Positions 12,021 to 24,400 of a stretch of DNA of 64,000 bases are shown one piece after another; position 1 is the stretch's first letter; every line of letters begins with the position of its first letter. A model generated the notes under the pieces. That model was not told the DNA's origin. It saw only the letters and a program-made list of their open reading frames with translations, and did no database searches. Source of the stretch: Aureobasidium sp. EXF-3400 (taxonomy: Eukaryota > Ascomycota > Dothideomycetes > Dothideales > Saccotheciaceae); contig SWBL01000005.1 in NCBI GenBank assembly GCA_024195585.1, positions 329,680 through 393,679 of the forward strand, read 5' to 3'. Position numbers and translations under genes: made by a program.

Positions 12021-15000
12021 CTAGTACCAGATAGGGTTGTCGAATTCATCCCAGTCATCGGGCATCCTGTAGTTGTTGCCTCTGTACAAAGCATCGTAAC
12101 GCCCGTCCGCGTTTCCAACCATATTTCTCAGGAAGAAGATCTCGTCCGGGTGGCCTACGACGAGTTCATTTCTGAAAAGGGGCCCATCGAACTCATCAAA
12201 GCCATCAGGTGGTTGGTAGTTGTGGCGCCTATACAATTCATCGTGAATTCCTGCGCTGTTGTCGTTACCGGGCAAGGTTCTCAAGAATGCGATTTCTTGC
12301 TCCGAGTTCGGGACTCCGTGCGGGTAACTAGACATCTCTGTGTCTGCGGATGTGTTATCGGTGGGCTCAGTGTCCATCCGCGTGTCTGGAGGTCCATCCG
12401 CGGCGCCTGTCGGCGAGTCATCGTCTTCAAAGTTAGCAAGGTCGTATTCGCGCTGATTTTGGAGCGCTTCTTCGTGGCGACGGCGGCCTTCTTCCAACAT
12501 CTCCTGGTGCTGACGGTCACTTGTAACGCCAAGGATTTCACTGTACACTCGCTTGCTCTCTTCCTTTCTTTCCTCGTGCTGGCGTTGCTGTCGGGCCTCA
12601 AGCTCTCGTGCATTATGTATGATACGCTCCTGATCGCGAGTCAAGGGAGTACTTGCAGCACCTGGAGTGACCAGAGGAGCAGTGCCGCCTAGAGCAGGAT
12701 CGAGAGGGGTCCCTGGAGCGGCGGGGTTCTGTGTATGTCCAGCGGCCCCAGTCGCGAAGTTGTGGTTGGGTTGCAAGACTGGAGCGTTGCCGAGTGCTCC
12801 ATTGGTGAAATCAGTAACGATTGGGCGTGTAGACGTAGGCGTCGTGTTATCGGCTGAGATGTTATTACACCAGTCTAGAATTTCTTGGGCAGGATCTTTG
12901 GACTCACCAGTAGTATCCCTCTTGGGTGATCTTTTGCGAAGTGGAGCGAACTTACGACCGCCAGGTGAAGGTAAGGGAGAGGCGATTGGAGACGCTCCGG
13001 TATGAGGCGGAGGGAAAGTGGATGGGTTGGTGAGGGGGTTGGTACCCACCATATGTTGATCCGGAGCATATGTCTGAGTACCACTTGGAGTTTGATTGGC
13101 ATCAGCAGCCAGCGCAGCAGCCAAATCATTGTTCAATTGCAGCTCATGGTTAAGATCGTTGTTGTTATTGGTCAAGGTGGTGTTAAAGCGTCGTTGGCGC
13201 TCAATCTCTTGGTCCCGAGCTGTGACTTGGTTCTGCAATTTTTTAACCTGAGCCTCCAGGTCTGTAACAACATCTTGTGCTTCCATGTTTTCGTAATTCA
13301 TTTCCTGAATCTTGCCGTTCAGGTTTCCAATCTCATTGTGCAAAGTCGCATTCTCTTGCGCCGCATTCAAGAGGTTCATCTTGGCCTGCTCTTCTTCAGC
13401 TTGCTTGACGGCTATGAGATTAGCATGAGCCTGTTTGAGAGCTTCGTGAGCATTGTGTAAGTCGTCACCCGCTTCCTTGTATCTCTGATTGAGATCTGTG
13501 GACTCCTTATGAGCTGCTTTGAGACCTTGAAGCTCCTCAGAAAGCAGTCTGTTATTGTTCTGTGCTTGTAGAAACTCGTGCTGTACCCTGCTGGTGTTAT
13601 TGTCGGCGTTCTGAAGGGCAGTCGTAAGTTTCTGGGTCTCAGCCGAAGCAGTATTCTTCTCCTGCTGCTGCTGCCTTACGTCAGCCGCATGGGCGTTTCT
13701 AGCCTGCAAGAGATCCTGCTCAAGGCTGCTTATACGGCCGTTCAACTGCTCTTCGGACTTTCTTAGGCGCTGTGCTGTGGCGGCATCCTCTTGCTGCTGT
13801 CTGACGGCTGTATCCCTAGAAGCTCTAGCCTGCGAGAGGTCCTGCTGCATTTCGTCCACGCGGGTTTGCAGTGCCTCTTCGCGCTTTGTCACATCCGAAA
13901 TCTCTTGCTGTAATCCAGCAGCTGCTTCATCGCCAGCTCCAGCGAGCAAGAGTGAGCGTTCGAGTGTGTCCACCTGCGCCTGCAATGCCTCAATCTCTTT
14001 GTTGGCCTTCTCCTCGGCCTGTTTGGCTGCTCTCTCTTGCTCGAGCAGTGCCTCGTTCTGCTGAGTGAGCCCGGTGTTCTCACTCTCAAGAGCCTCTACC
14101 TTGCTATTGCAGTCTGCGAGGGCCCTTTCGTGCTCGTTCTGTGCCTCAACAGAGAGCTTCTTTTGCTCTCCGACAGCAGCATCCTCGGCTTCTTTCTGGC
14201 TCAAAGCCTCCTTGAGTGCCGCGACCTCATCTCTAAGTGCAACGACCTGTGGAGTGGGAGGGGCAAACAGGCCTTGAGCCTTCTTAAGCTGCTTCCGCAA
14301 GCCAGCAACGGTCTCGTGAGACTGCTCGAGTCTTCTCTTGGTCATTTCCAAATCTGTCCAAGCTTGAGAACATTCTCGCGCAACAGCCCTGTCAACCTCC
14401 AGTGCATGTTCTGCCTGCTGTCGCTGGAGGGTTTCTCTGAGAGACTGGATCTCCTCCTGCAAGTCCCTGATCTGGCGTTCAGATCTCTGTCTCTCTTCAG
14501 CATTATTGGCATTTTCAGCTGGGCCGGAGCTGCTCTCGCTCTGCTTGCTAATGGCGTTGTCGTGGTCTGCCTTGAGCTCTCTGATCTGTGCCCCGTGTGC
14601 CTCCTTGAGGCGCTCGATTTCGTCAATCTTAGCCTGGAGCTCCGAAGCAGAAGTATTGATTTGTGCTCGAAGTTCTTTGATCTCCCTCCTGTGGTTTTGA
14701 TCGTCGGCATCGCGCTCACGGTCAAACACGCGGATTCTGGCATCGAGTTCTCTGTTAAGGGCACTTCCATCACGCAAGGATTTTGACAGCGACGATATTC
14801 TGTCGTTACGTTTTGAGATCGTCTGCTCGAGCGTCGCGATGTTACGACTTTTTGTCGCAAGCTCGCCTCGCAAAAGTGCAACCTCATTCAGACAATTTCG
14901 TTCGCCTTCGGTAATGAGACCTGTGGTCTGGGCTTCAGCCGACCTAGTGTTGATAGGCGTAGTCTGAGTTCCAGCAGATGATGTATCCTTGGGTGGCTCA

Positions 15001-15719
15001 GGGCTGCCTGGAGGAGAGTCATTGTCATCCCCACCAGGGCGTCCGCTAGACGGAGGTGAGGGAGGAGGAGATGGACCGGAGCCACGAGAAGGAGGTGACT
15101 TGTTGTTACGACGGCGGAATAGTCTGGAGAACCATCTTGCTAAGGGGTCCCAGAAGTATGCAAATTGGAGTGCATAGAGGAACAGTGCAAGTGCCAAAGT
15201 GTTTAGACCTTGCTTGCCTCCAGGTAGGATCGACCAAAGATAGAGGAGGAAACTGATGAGAGAAGCGGTAGCTTGACAGATAGCTTTGGTGACGGGGTGG
15301 CTGCTAATCGAGCTGAGGATATGGGTGAAAGCTTGACCATAGGAGCTCTTGAAGAATGGAACGACATAGGGGATGGCGCCCAGGACGAATGAGCTGTTGG
15401 CATAGGGGTTGCGAGAAGATAGTCCACGGTGGATGTAAGGCAATGGAGTTGGGTCATTGTCTCTGGTGACTGTGATGTACTCTGTTGTGGTGACGGTTGA
15501 AGCGTCGAAGATGGTTGGAGTGGAAGTCGATTGCTGGAGGGGTTCAACTGAGGGGACGACAGGGGGATTGAGGGGATAAGCGACAGGAGACTCGGTTGGC
15601 CCCTTGTAGACGTCGCTGTCTGTGATATTGTGGAGGGCAAGTTCGTGGGCGCCTATCCATATGGCGCCAGCAATGTATGCGACATGGAGGAGCGCAGTCT
15701 TGCAATTGCGCATAGCCAT
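12021..15719 (-). CDS. Large membrane-anchored coiled-coil protein, family not recognised
   Basis: A single uninterrupted frame encodes 1232 residues. Order: an N-terminal hydrophobic segment (about residues 8-30), a Ser/Thr/Pro-rich region, two closely spaced hydrophobic segments (about 150-205) ending in a basic RRRNNK stop-transfer, a Pro/Gly/Ser-rich linker, then about 600 residues of heptad coiled coil (about 275-880) rich in E, Q, A and L. A disordered Pro/Thr-rich part follows, then another short charged helix. The last 90 residues hold two copies of a module with L-Y-R...N-Y...P-D...D-E-F-D (about 1142-1183 and 1193-1232). It looks like a tether or organelle-anchored scaffold by architecture; that is inference. 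No homologous family is known to me. Confidence 0.8.
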   Translation of the reverse strand: MAMRNCKTALLHVAYIAGAIWIGAHELALHNITDSDVYKGPTESPVAYPLNPPVVPSVEPLQQSTSTPTIFDASTVTTTEYITVTRDNDPTPLPYIHRGLSSRNPYANSSFVLGAIPYVVPFFKSSYGQAFTHILSSISSHPVTKAICQATASLISFLLYLWSILPGGKQGLNTLALALFLYALQFAYFWDPLARWFSRLFRRRNNKSPPSRGSGPSPPPSPPSSGRPGGDDNDSPPGSPEPPKDTSSAGTQTTPINTRSAEAQTTGLITEGERNCLNEVALLRGELATKSRNIATLEQTISKRNDRISSLSKSLRDGSALNRELDARIRVFDRERDADDQNHRREIKELRAQINTSASELQAKIDEIERLKEAHGAQIRELKADHDNAISKQSESSSGPAENANNAEERQRSERQIRDLQEEIQSLRETLQRQQAEHALEVDRAVARECSQAWTDLEMTKRRLEQSHETVAGLRKQLKKAQGLFAPPTPQVVALRDEVAALKEALSQKEAEDAAVGEQKKLSVEAQNEHERALADCNSKVEALESENTGLTQQNEALLEQERAAKQAEEKANKEIEALQAQVDTLERSLLLAGAGDEAAAGLQQEISDVTKREEALQTRVDEMQQDLSQARASRDTAVRQQQEDAATAQRLRKSEEQLNGRISSLEQDLLQARNAHAADVRQQQQEKNTASAETQKLTTALQNADNNTSRVQHEFLQAQNNNRLLSEELQGLKAAHKESTDLNQRYKEAGDDLHNAHEALKQAHANLIAVKQAEEEQAKMNLLNAAQENATLHNEIGNLNGKIQEMNYENMEAQDVVTDLEAQVKKLQNQVTARDQEIERQRRFNTTLTNNNNDLNHELQLNNDLAAALAADANQTPSGTQTYAPDQHMVGTNPLTNPSTFPPPHTGASPIASPLPSPGGRKFAPLRKRSPKRDTTGESKDPAQEILDWCNNISADNTTPTSTRPIVTDFTNGALGNAPVLQPNHNFATGAAGHTQNPAAPGTPLDPALGGTAPLVTPGAASTPLTRDQERIIHNARELEARQQRQHEERKEESKRVYSEILGVTSDRQHQEMLEEGRRRHEEALQNQREYDLANFEDDDSPTGAADGPPDTRMDTEPTDNTSADTEMSSYPHGVPNSEQEIAFLRTLPGNDNSAGIHDELYRRHNYQPPDGFDEFDGPLFRNELVVGHPDEIFFLRNMVGNADGRYDALYRGNNYRMPDDWDEFDNPIWY

Positions 15720-16573
15720 GGTGTTGGAAGGGGTTGGAAGGAATCAACAGTGCGATGGAAGAGCTTCGTAGAAAATTGGGAATGCGCTCGAAGTTGAGTT
15801 GGCGAGAAGAAGTAAAGCGATGCGATGTTATGCGTTAGGAAACAATGACAATGATGCGTGCAATGGCAACAAAGAACACGGTGGGAGAAAAGCGGGTGTT
15901 CGACCAATAAACACAAAAACGACGGAAAAAGTAAGCGGAAAGTAAACGACATGAGCTTGCACGAAAGATTTTCTGCGGGCCCTCAATGGAGACGCTCCGG
16001 ATGCGTCGAAGATTTGTGCTTTGAGATAGTGTCTCAAAGAAGGCGCTGCCGGTTTGGGAAACAAGACAATCTTAGTTACCCACTGTGTATGAGATTCTTT
16101 GTTCTACAGACCACGGCAGAGTGCCACGCTAAGGTGTGCAGTTCTTGAATGTCAGCTGGAAGTATGATCAAGCCTGACAACTCCGAAATGAAGTCAGTGT
16201 TCCGACAGCATCAGATGTCTCTTCGAGCAATTCTGTCGTCGAACGTGAAATTGGTACTAGAAAGCCATGATATAGGATTAAAGACTTGCGAGCAATCGGT
16301 CAACATACCTACTTGTTTGATATGATCAAACTTGACTTTCAGAAGGCAGTCTCTGATGTCAGCTCGAGGTGATATCATCATATCTATCTCGGAGCCTTGT
16401 AAGGAGCTCGACAGAATCGCGTCAATACAGTTGGGGGAGATTGCGGAGGAGTGAGTTTGATTTCATCTTTGTGAGTACATTGGTGGACCGAGGACCTTCC
16501 TGATCCTGTAGAAATGATCGAGCAGGATTGAATGCTGAGGCAGTCCCAGTGCATGCAGTGCTGCCTGTTGATA
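15720..16573. other. Intergenic, promoter side of the coiled-coil gene
   Basis: Upstream region of the 1232-residue gene and 3' flank of the SnoaL-like gene. No convincing coding frame, RNA or repeat was identified. Confidence 0.5.
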
Positions 16574-17112
16574 CTACTTGCTCGGATTCTGTGCAGCAGT
16601 ATCCTGTTGTGGAATCAGAGACTGCTTGTATATGCGGCGAAGATGTTGGAACGACTTACCAAGTATACTTGATAGAAATCCATCATGACTGCACCGTTGT
16701 GTTTGACTAGGTGGGCTCGAGCAGCCCAATCAACCGTAACTTCGCGACCATCTTTCAGACCGTAATCTACAGTACCATAGAGCATGACTTCGTTCGGGTT
16801 GGGACCGAAAGGGAATACCTTTAGCGCTGTATGCTTTCTTCGGTTTACCTTTTCCCACATTCCTTTACGCAGAGATAGGATTTCTGTGTATGTCAGAGTC
16901 TAAGTATTCGTTCCAGTTGGCTTCATATACAGACCTTCACGACCTTGAACATTCTTGGAAGCCATGATCAATGTTGCATCTTGCGTAAATTGCTTAGAGT
17001 ATTCTTCATGAGCAGTGGGAGTATCGGATGTCTCATAGAACTTCTCAAAGAAAGTCTTGTATTCTGGGTCAAATTTGTCGCCAGCAGGATATTCTGATGT
17101 GTAGGAAGACAT
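16574..17112 (-). CDS. SnoaL-like (NTF2-fold) domain protein
   Basis: Three exons, 16935-17112, 16660-16883 and 16574-16603, give 143 residues. The last exon is only 30 nt and supplies the tail DTAAQNPSK. Splice signals are GTCTGT...CACAG and GTAAGT...AACAG. The core runs FFEKFYETSDTP, then QDATLIMASKNVQGREEI, then LRKGMWEKVNRRKHT, then the sheet residues of GTVDYGLKDG and VDWAARAHL. This is the NTF2-like cone fold shared by many small fungal proteins and polyketide-type cyclases. No catalytic set is obvious, so no reaction is assigned. The junctions restore the family pattern exactly, which supports the model. Confidence 0.85.
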
Positions 17113-17439
17113 GTCTTCAGATCAATCAAGGGTTGCAAATTATACACAGTACTGGATGAAAAGCAGAGGAAGAAGAGTGAACGATGCATGAGGTGAGGTT
17201 GGACGTTCTCCAGGCTTCCGAGAGCTCGCCCGAGGGTCGGAAGCGACACGGATGTTCTCATGTGGGGTTGATAGCATCAGGTAACCTTCCGGCAGCATCA
17301 CGCATGTTGGTGAATGAACAAGAGAGGCATAGTTATTCAAACAATTATGGCAGATGTGCATATGAAATCTATTCTTCGACTCATTTATGGAGCCCATTTG
17401 ATGTTCTACTCATATCTGTGTCTCGCCAACAAAGAAGTC

Positions 17440-18050
17440 TTACAATCTCTCGCCCAAGACAAAGCCATACCAAATGGCGCATCCGAATGCGGTCAGGTTG
17501 ATGATTGTCGACACACCATGCAACATGCCAAAGGTCTTGTTCAGTTGCTCCATTGCCTTGGAGTGCGGGCCTGGGTCAGAGTATTTCTTGCCATCGCGGG
17601 TTTCTGAGAGGCACACGTCAGCTTTGGCGAGCGTTTCACCAGCGTCCGCAACATACCTTGGTGATGACGGTCCTTCATAGTCTTGGTTGTGGCAGGACCG
17701 ATAATCAGAGAATTGAGGACGCTGGTAACGAAAATGGTAGCAAGTGGCACAAAAACGGGCCATCTATTGCTATCCACCAAAAGGCCTCTCCAGCCGACGT
17801 TTTCTCTGATGTATTGGCCTCCAACACCGAGCAGCTTCTCTCCAGGATAAGTGACCATGAGAGTCAAGCCAAGGACAGACTGAAGGGCGAAGAAGATAGG
17901 GAAGGTAGCTTTCTGCAGAGTCGAGAACTGGGCTCGTGGAAGCACTTTGAACGCGACAACGCCACCGATAAAGGATTGGAAGAGCGTGGCTCCGAGGAAA
18001 GAGCCATAACTCAAGATGTGATATGCTTTGTAGTCCGTTATGGAAGGCAT
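17440..18050 (-). CDS. TMEM205-like (DUF4149) membrane protein
   Basis: Two exons, 17657-18050 and 17440-17603 (donor GTATGT, acceptor CTCAG), give 185 residues. ATG 18048-18050 (MPSITDYKAYHIL) is chosen because family similarity begins there; the frame is open to 18152. Four hydrophobic segments match the DUF4149/TMEM205 pattern: SYGSFLGATLFQSFIGGVVAF, FALQSVLGLTLMVTYPG, FVPLATIFVTSVLNSLIIGP with the basic TKTMKDRHHQ loop, and a last segment starting TIINLTAFGCAIWYG. The HSKAMEQLNKTFGMLHG stretch before the last TM is characteristic. Function in fungi is not established. It is divergent from Ku80, sharing a 393-bp promoter interval. Confidence 0.85.
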
Positions 18051-18443
18051 GTTTGCTGGAATATTTTGGGGGATGGCAGAGATCAGGAAGTCGAGATTTG
18101 TCGAGTGGTATATCACGCCAGATCGCTTGAGTGGTGACGTAGGCGAAATCACTGGTATGCCTCGGCCTTGACTTTGACAAACACAGATTGTCTTAAGGAT
18201 CCCTTCTTGTTTGTGCTATAGCCTACGAAAATAATTTTAATTATGTAAGATAAGTCTTCTTGCAGTAGCAGCGTGTCTCATGTGAATCTGAGGAAACGTC
18301 GACACGCTCGTTGCTGCCTGCAAGCACGAAGCCGACACGTCCTCCGCGTCGTCGGAAAGTGCTTGCACTGTTTTTGACCCTAAACACAACACAACGACGA
18401 TTTCCAAATCATTGCATCTCGATCTGCATACTGTATCTTCAAC

Positions 18444-21088
18444 ATGGCGCAGAAAGAGGCAACCGTCTATATCGTGGACCTCGGCGAGTCTATGGGCGAA
18501 AAGCACAATGGACGAGAAATCAGCGATCTAGACTGGGCTTTGACATACGTCTGGGACAAAATCACTACAACGGTAAATCCATGAGAGCAGAATGGCTTTC
18601 AAGAATGTAACACTGACTGTTCAGATATCAAACGAACGCAAAACAGCTACGTTAGCAGTTGTCGGCCTGCGAACTGATGGTGAGAAAAATAGCTACACAT
18701 CAATCACTATCGATAAGAGTCTCGTGCATAAACAGGCAACTGATCTGAACCCTAGGTACTCTGAACGCACTGGATAACCCCGATGAAGATGCATATCAAC
18801 ACATCACCGTCTTCAAGGAGCTTGGACAGTAAGCGACATTTTAAGACTTCACGAAACTTATCTAATCACATCGCGCAGAGCATTGATGCCAGATGTGCGC
18901 CGACTCAAGCAGCAACTTGTGCCCAGCAATACTGATGTGGGCGATGGTATGTCTGAAATTTTGGATAATGACTTCGTCATGCTGATTTGCCAAGCTATCT
19001 CTGCACTTGTTGTAGCCATTCACATGATCGAGACTGTAACTAAGAAGCTGGCATATACACGAAAGATTATCCTGGTCACCAACGGCAACGGTAGTGTGGA
19101 TGCCGATGGTCTCGATGCAATCACACAAAAGTGCAAGGAAGATGGGATTGAGTTGGTCATTCTGTAAGCCTATCTGTTATACATTGCAATTTGAGGATGC
19201 TGACAAGCTACAAGTGGAGTTGACTTCGATGATCCAGAATACGGCATCAAGGAAGAGAAAAAGGACGCCACAAAAGTACGTCGCAGCTCTCTATCGACCT
19301 GTCCATCTACTGACAGGATCAGGCCCAAAACGAGAAGGTCTTCAAGAACCTGGTCGAGGATTGCAATGGTTTATACGGCACACTTGGCTTCGCCATTGAT
19401 GAAATGGTAATCCCACGCATGAAGACAGTACGACCTGTGCACTCATTTAGGGGCTATCTGACTCTTGGTGATCCGGAAACTTATGATACGGCTATGGCAA
19501 TCGATGTTGAGCGATACCCTCGAGTCATGGTTGCAAAAGCCCCATCGGCAAGTCAATTCGTTGTCAAAACAAATATGGCGCCAGGAGAGACACAATCACA
19601 ATTCCCGCCATTGGATGAAGAGTCCAAACCGAGCGACTTGGCTGCCGTCAAGAACGCTCGCACTTACCAAGTTCCTGATGAAGAGGCTCCGGGTGGTAAA
19701 CGCGAGGTCGAGCAAGAAGAGTTAGCAAGAGGCTTTAGCTATGGAAGCACGGTGGTGCCAATCGAGGAGGCTGACAAGAACGTGACCGATTTCGAAAGCA
19801 AGCAGGGCATGGATATCATCGGCTTTGTCGCCAAAGATCAGGTAAGCTACATTGATACTCGGATGACGCCGTGGCTAATTGTAAAATAGTACGAGAGATA
19901 TCTGGATATGTCAAAGACTCACGTCATCATTGCTCAAAGAACAAATGAGAAGGCTATTATGGCCTTGTCATCGTTCATTCGTGCTCTATTTGAGCTCGAT
20001 ACATATGCTGTGGCGCGATTAGTGCCCAAGGATGGCAAGAGTCCTACCATGGTCCTGTTGGCGCCATCCGTCGATGCTGATGCCGAGTGTCTCTTCGAAA
20101 TCGAATTGCCCTTCGCAGAGGACTTGCGCTCTTACAGATTTCCTTCTCTGGACAAGATCGTTACTGTGTCTGGTAAAGAGCTCAAACAACACCGATTTCT
20201 TCCTAACGATGACTTGATGGACGCCATGAGCGAATACGTGGACGCTATGGACCTGTCCACTTTCGGCGCAGATGAAGAAGGGTCGGTAGTCTCTGCATCC
20301 TTCTGAGATTGTACCAACTGACGTTTGATAGTAATCCTGCTGAGTACGCGCCTATTGAAGACACCTTCTCGCCAGCTCTGCACCGTATCAGCCAGGCGAT
20401 CAGAAGTCGAGCGGTAAACTCAGATGAAAAGCTGCCTCCAATGCCCGAGATCCTGATAAAGTACTCGAATCCACCAAAAGAGTTGCTTGATGGCGCAAAA
20501 ACTTCTTTGAAGGCAATTGCAGCCGCCGCAGACGTGAAGAAAGGTAAGCACAATCAAGCTTTTCTCATCTCGAATTTGTACTGATTCTTTACAGTACCAC
20601 CAAAGTCAAAGTCAAAGAAAGGACGCCGCGATGTCCCGAAGCCCCTTTCCTGCCTCGATGTTACCGCTCTGCTGTCAGCCCAAGGCGGAACCCTCAAGAT
20701 CTCGTCCCAAAACGCGGTTCCAGAGTTCAGACAGATACTAGACAGAGGCGACCACAAAGAAGTAGAGTCAGCCTTCCAACAACTCGGCAAGATAATCCGC
20801 GACTATATCAGGAACTCCGTTGGCGACTCTGGCTATGCTCGCGCACTCGAGGCGACTAGAGTAATGCGCGAAGAAGCCACCGATCTCGAGGTTCCGGCCT
20901 TGTATAACGAGTGGATGAAGAAACTCAAGACCGAAATCTTGAAGGAGGAGCTAGATGGTGATAGAAGGGATATGTGGTTTATGATCAGAGCGAACCGTAT
21001 GGGCTTGATTCAAAGCAAGGAGAGTGGAGCTAGTGGAGTTGGAGAGGATGAGGCAAAGGAGTTCTTGTCCGTGAGACTTGGTGTGTAG
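18444..21088 (+). CDS. ku80: Ku80 subunit of the Ku DNA end-binding complex
   Basis: Ten exons give 723 residues, a normal length: 18444-18572, 18625-18679, 18756-18828, 18879-18946, 18995-19163, 19215-19275, 19323-19841, 19890-20281, 20332-20543, 20595-21088. The N-terminal von Willebrand A-like domain (about 1-220) begins [12 protein letters not shown] and includes RKIILVTNG. The DNA-ring beta-barrel core follows (about 230-480, with [13 protein letters not shown] and [13 protein letters not shown]). After the C-terminal arm is a helical Ku80 C-terminal domain (about 580-700). Ku80 pairs with Ku70 in the nucleus to load non-homologous end-joining factors. The 48-nt intron 18947-18994 is a multiple of three without a stop. 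Exon 8 uses a weak GTCGGT donor. Confidence 0.95.
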
Positions 21089-21444
21089 ATGCGTGGTTTG
21101 ACACCCTAGCTCTCGGCAGAACAGAGAAAACGCCAAAAGCGAGATTGCTACTTTGTTCGGTGAACTTTCGCGGCCATCACTGTTTCTGTTATGCAAAAGA
21201 CATGTCACGTAATGATCAGCGAGAAGCCGACCTCGAAATTATTCGAAATGAACGCGCTTGTTTTTTGAATCCTTTGTATAACCAGTAACCCCTATTCTTA
21301 TAATACAACTTCCTCAACTTCCGTGGTTCCTTCCTTCCGTGATTTCTCCTTTACTTTCCATCAATCCTCAATAATCAACAACCATGAATGGAAAAAAGAA
21401 CAATGCATGACTCTTCCTTCTCCTTGGGTTTCTCCTTCTTCTTT
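21089..21444. other. Convergent 3' UTRs of Ku80 and the nucleoporin gene
   Basis: The two genes face each other across about 356 bases. AT- and pyrimidine-rich sequence near 21240-21370 is consistent with two polyadenylation regions. No gene seen. Confidence 0.5.
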
Positions 21445-24400
21445 CTAAGCAACAATAGCACGGTAGTAAGCCCTGCTAAGAACAACACCCTGAGTAGCGT
21501 ACTTGGCACCAGCAACAGGAAGTCTGTTGACGAGACTTCTATCCACGCCCTTGTCTTCTCTACCCATCTTCTCCACTTCGGCCTTGACCAAACCGGCCAT
21601 TTCGCCAATGGCAACACGCTCTTCGAGGTCGACTCTGCCGGTGCGGCCTTCGAGGACGCCGGGAAGAGAAACGGTCAAGCGGTCCAGCAGATCCTTCTTA
21701 GTAGCACGGCTGGCGTCGTCATCGCGGCGTACAAGATCGAGCAGCTGTGTGTAGTCTGAGTAGACCTGACCTCCTGTGCGCCAGGACTCGAGTGTCTCTG
21801 TGGAGAGCGTGTTCTGGAAAAGGTCCAGAAGCTGGCGGAGGCCGTCGTAGTCACGCTGAATGATGGCGGCAGGACCAACGGTGCGGCAGAGGACGGTGTG
21901 AGCTTGAGCTGAATCGCCGGCGCGAAGGAGATAGCTGACCTCGGCATTGTGGTCCTCCAGCATGGAGCGTGCGTAGAGTGCACGAGCATGCCAGAGCCAT
22001 TGTTCAGGCAGAGCAAAGTCTTGGGTCAAGACGGTGGGAAGGGCGTCAGGGTTGCTTGCGTCGTAGAGTGCCGAAGCGCGGCGGTAGAGAAGGTCCCGAA
22101 TGTGTTTCTCGCGAGCCGACTCGCTGGTCAGGTGCAGCAAAACGTTGGTCGCGAAGACAAGCTCGTTGGCCGCCTCAAGCTGGCTGGACAGGGTCAAAGA
22201 TAGCTGATCCAGCGCTGCGTCGCTCACCTCAGCAGCAGTAAGAATGCCCTTCTTCTGAAGAAGAGTGGCCAGCTGCCACGAGAGACGAGCGTTGAGAGGA
22301 CTTCCGGAAACAGATGCTGGAGAGAGAAGATTGGTGACCAAGGAACGAACATCGCCAACATCCGAAGATGGTTGTCTCGAGTAGAGCTTCAGAAGACCAA
22401 GCAAAGTGTCCTCATTGCCTTGTGCATCAGCATCGTTCCAGGAAGGGGCGAGTGACTGTTCAGTGAAGTAAGGTACTGGGTGAACGGTCTCTTTGCCTGC
22501 AGCGAGATCGTCAATGTACAGCTGCACTGCATCTGCAAGCGACTCGTTGGCGCCAGAGAACCAGAGACGCAGTCCAAAGGAGCGGCGCCAATCAAGACCA
22601 AAGCGCGATGAAATGCCGAAAGCCGAGGCTTTGTCTTCAGCTGGACCGCTCTTTCCTTCACTGATGCAAGTGTTGCCAGCAACAAGCTCATACAAGGCGC
22701 GCACTGACTCAGTCATCTCAGAGATCATGTTTTGTGACCTCCAATTCTCGATCTGCTTGGCCATCATCTCCTTTGACTTCGAGTTGCCAGGAAGTTGGGC
22801 TACGATGGTTGCAAGACGAAAGTCGCGACCCTCGAGAAGCGCTGAACAGGCATCCTCGACGCTGTTGCCACTCAGGAATGCAATCGCCTTCTCCTCTGCT
22901 GTACCTGCGTCCTTGGCGTGTTGTGCGGCCTCTGCATGAACGAGTTGAGCCCAGAAGTTTGACAAAGCGTCACGACGAATGCGCGAATCCAGTGTAACAA
23001 CTTCAGAGGTTGGGATGTTCTTGATTAAGTCTGGACATCCAATCTCGACAGGATCAAACAGAATAGAGGCCAGTCGCCAGACAGAACGCTCGTGCTGAGC
23101 TTCGGGTGTGTCGGGGTGCGCAACGCTTTCTGCCATGGCAGCGAACGAGGTCTCGGCCGAAGTGATAGCCGATTGTTGTAATTGTAGCTGCAGTGATGTG
23201 GTGAGTGTGTCTTGAGGCGATTTGAACTTGGCGAAGCGAATATCCTTGTGTTCTGACACAATGGGTTTCTTGGAGCTAATCATGTTGCCGGACAATGAAG
23301 GTGCAGCGTTGGTAGTGCTGTAGACAAGAGTGCCATCTGTAGCCCAGCGAGGCTTGAAAGATGTATGGAAACCGCGTTCGTTCTCATTCATGTCGGCAAA
23401 AGCATCTTCAGTTCTCGACTGCTTCTGGTAGGGCCACTAAGGAAAAGAAATATCTTAGCATTCGTCCGCTTTTACATATGGAAAGTATTGACATGAGCAG
23501 CGCACAAGCCACTGTAACCTAGCACGAGTCCAAGTAGGTACAAGCAGGCAACGTCGGAGCAGAATCAACAAAGGATACGGGGGAGTCAAACCTCAAAACC
23601 TTTACCACCAACAGTGCTTGTTTGCAACCCATGACCTGCGACAGAAGCCGAAGGTGCCCAAAGAGAGTTCATAATATCCATAGTCGTAGAGAAAGCCTTG
23701 CCAGCAATTGATGCGGCCAATGGTGGTGCGGTATCGACAGGGGCTGCACCCATGACACTCTGACGCTCACGAAGAGCCTGACGATCTTGCTTCTTGGGGC
23801 TAGCAGTTCTCTGGAGTTGTTCTGCCCAGTCAACTGCAAGCGCGAGATCCTTCTTCGGTGTGCCGTTTAACATAGTTGATGCTTTAAGAATTGATTTCGG
23901 CATGAGAGATCCACTGAAAGAAATACCATAGTCGTTGTACGGAGGTTGGGCAGAAGGTGCAGGGAATGATCCTGCCATGTCCTGTCCGTTCATCTCCTCA
24001 TAGTCCATCTCCTCCTCCATTTGTTCATCGACAGCTTCAACGGGAGGTGCGTTGCTGCTGCTGCTGGAAGACCTGAACTGGTCTTCATGCGAGTGCGGGT
24101 CCTGGTGTTCAAGATAGGAGGAATCCTCTTCCTGATCCTGAGCGTCGTTGTCGTCAGCCATTTCGTCATCGTTATGAATTGGCTGAGCACCGAAGCTGCC
24201 AGGCAGGATTTTTGACGGACCTTTCTTGAAATCAAAGGTGTCATCAGGATTGGATTCATCATCTTCATCGCTGATGACGGAACCCTCCTCGGATGAGGCC
24301 TGAGACATCTCTTGAACAGCAGTGTTGTTACCCTTGGGAGTATCTTGGCTAGTGCTCATCATGTCACTGCCATACTCGGCTTCATCGTCCGACTCATCAT

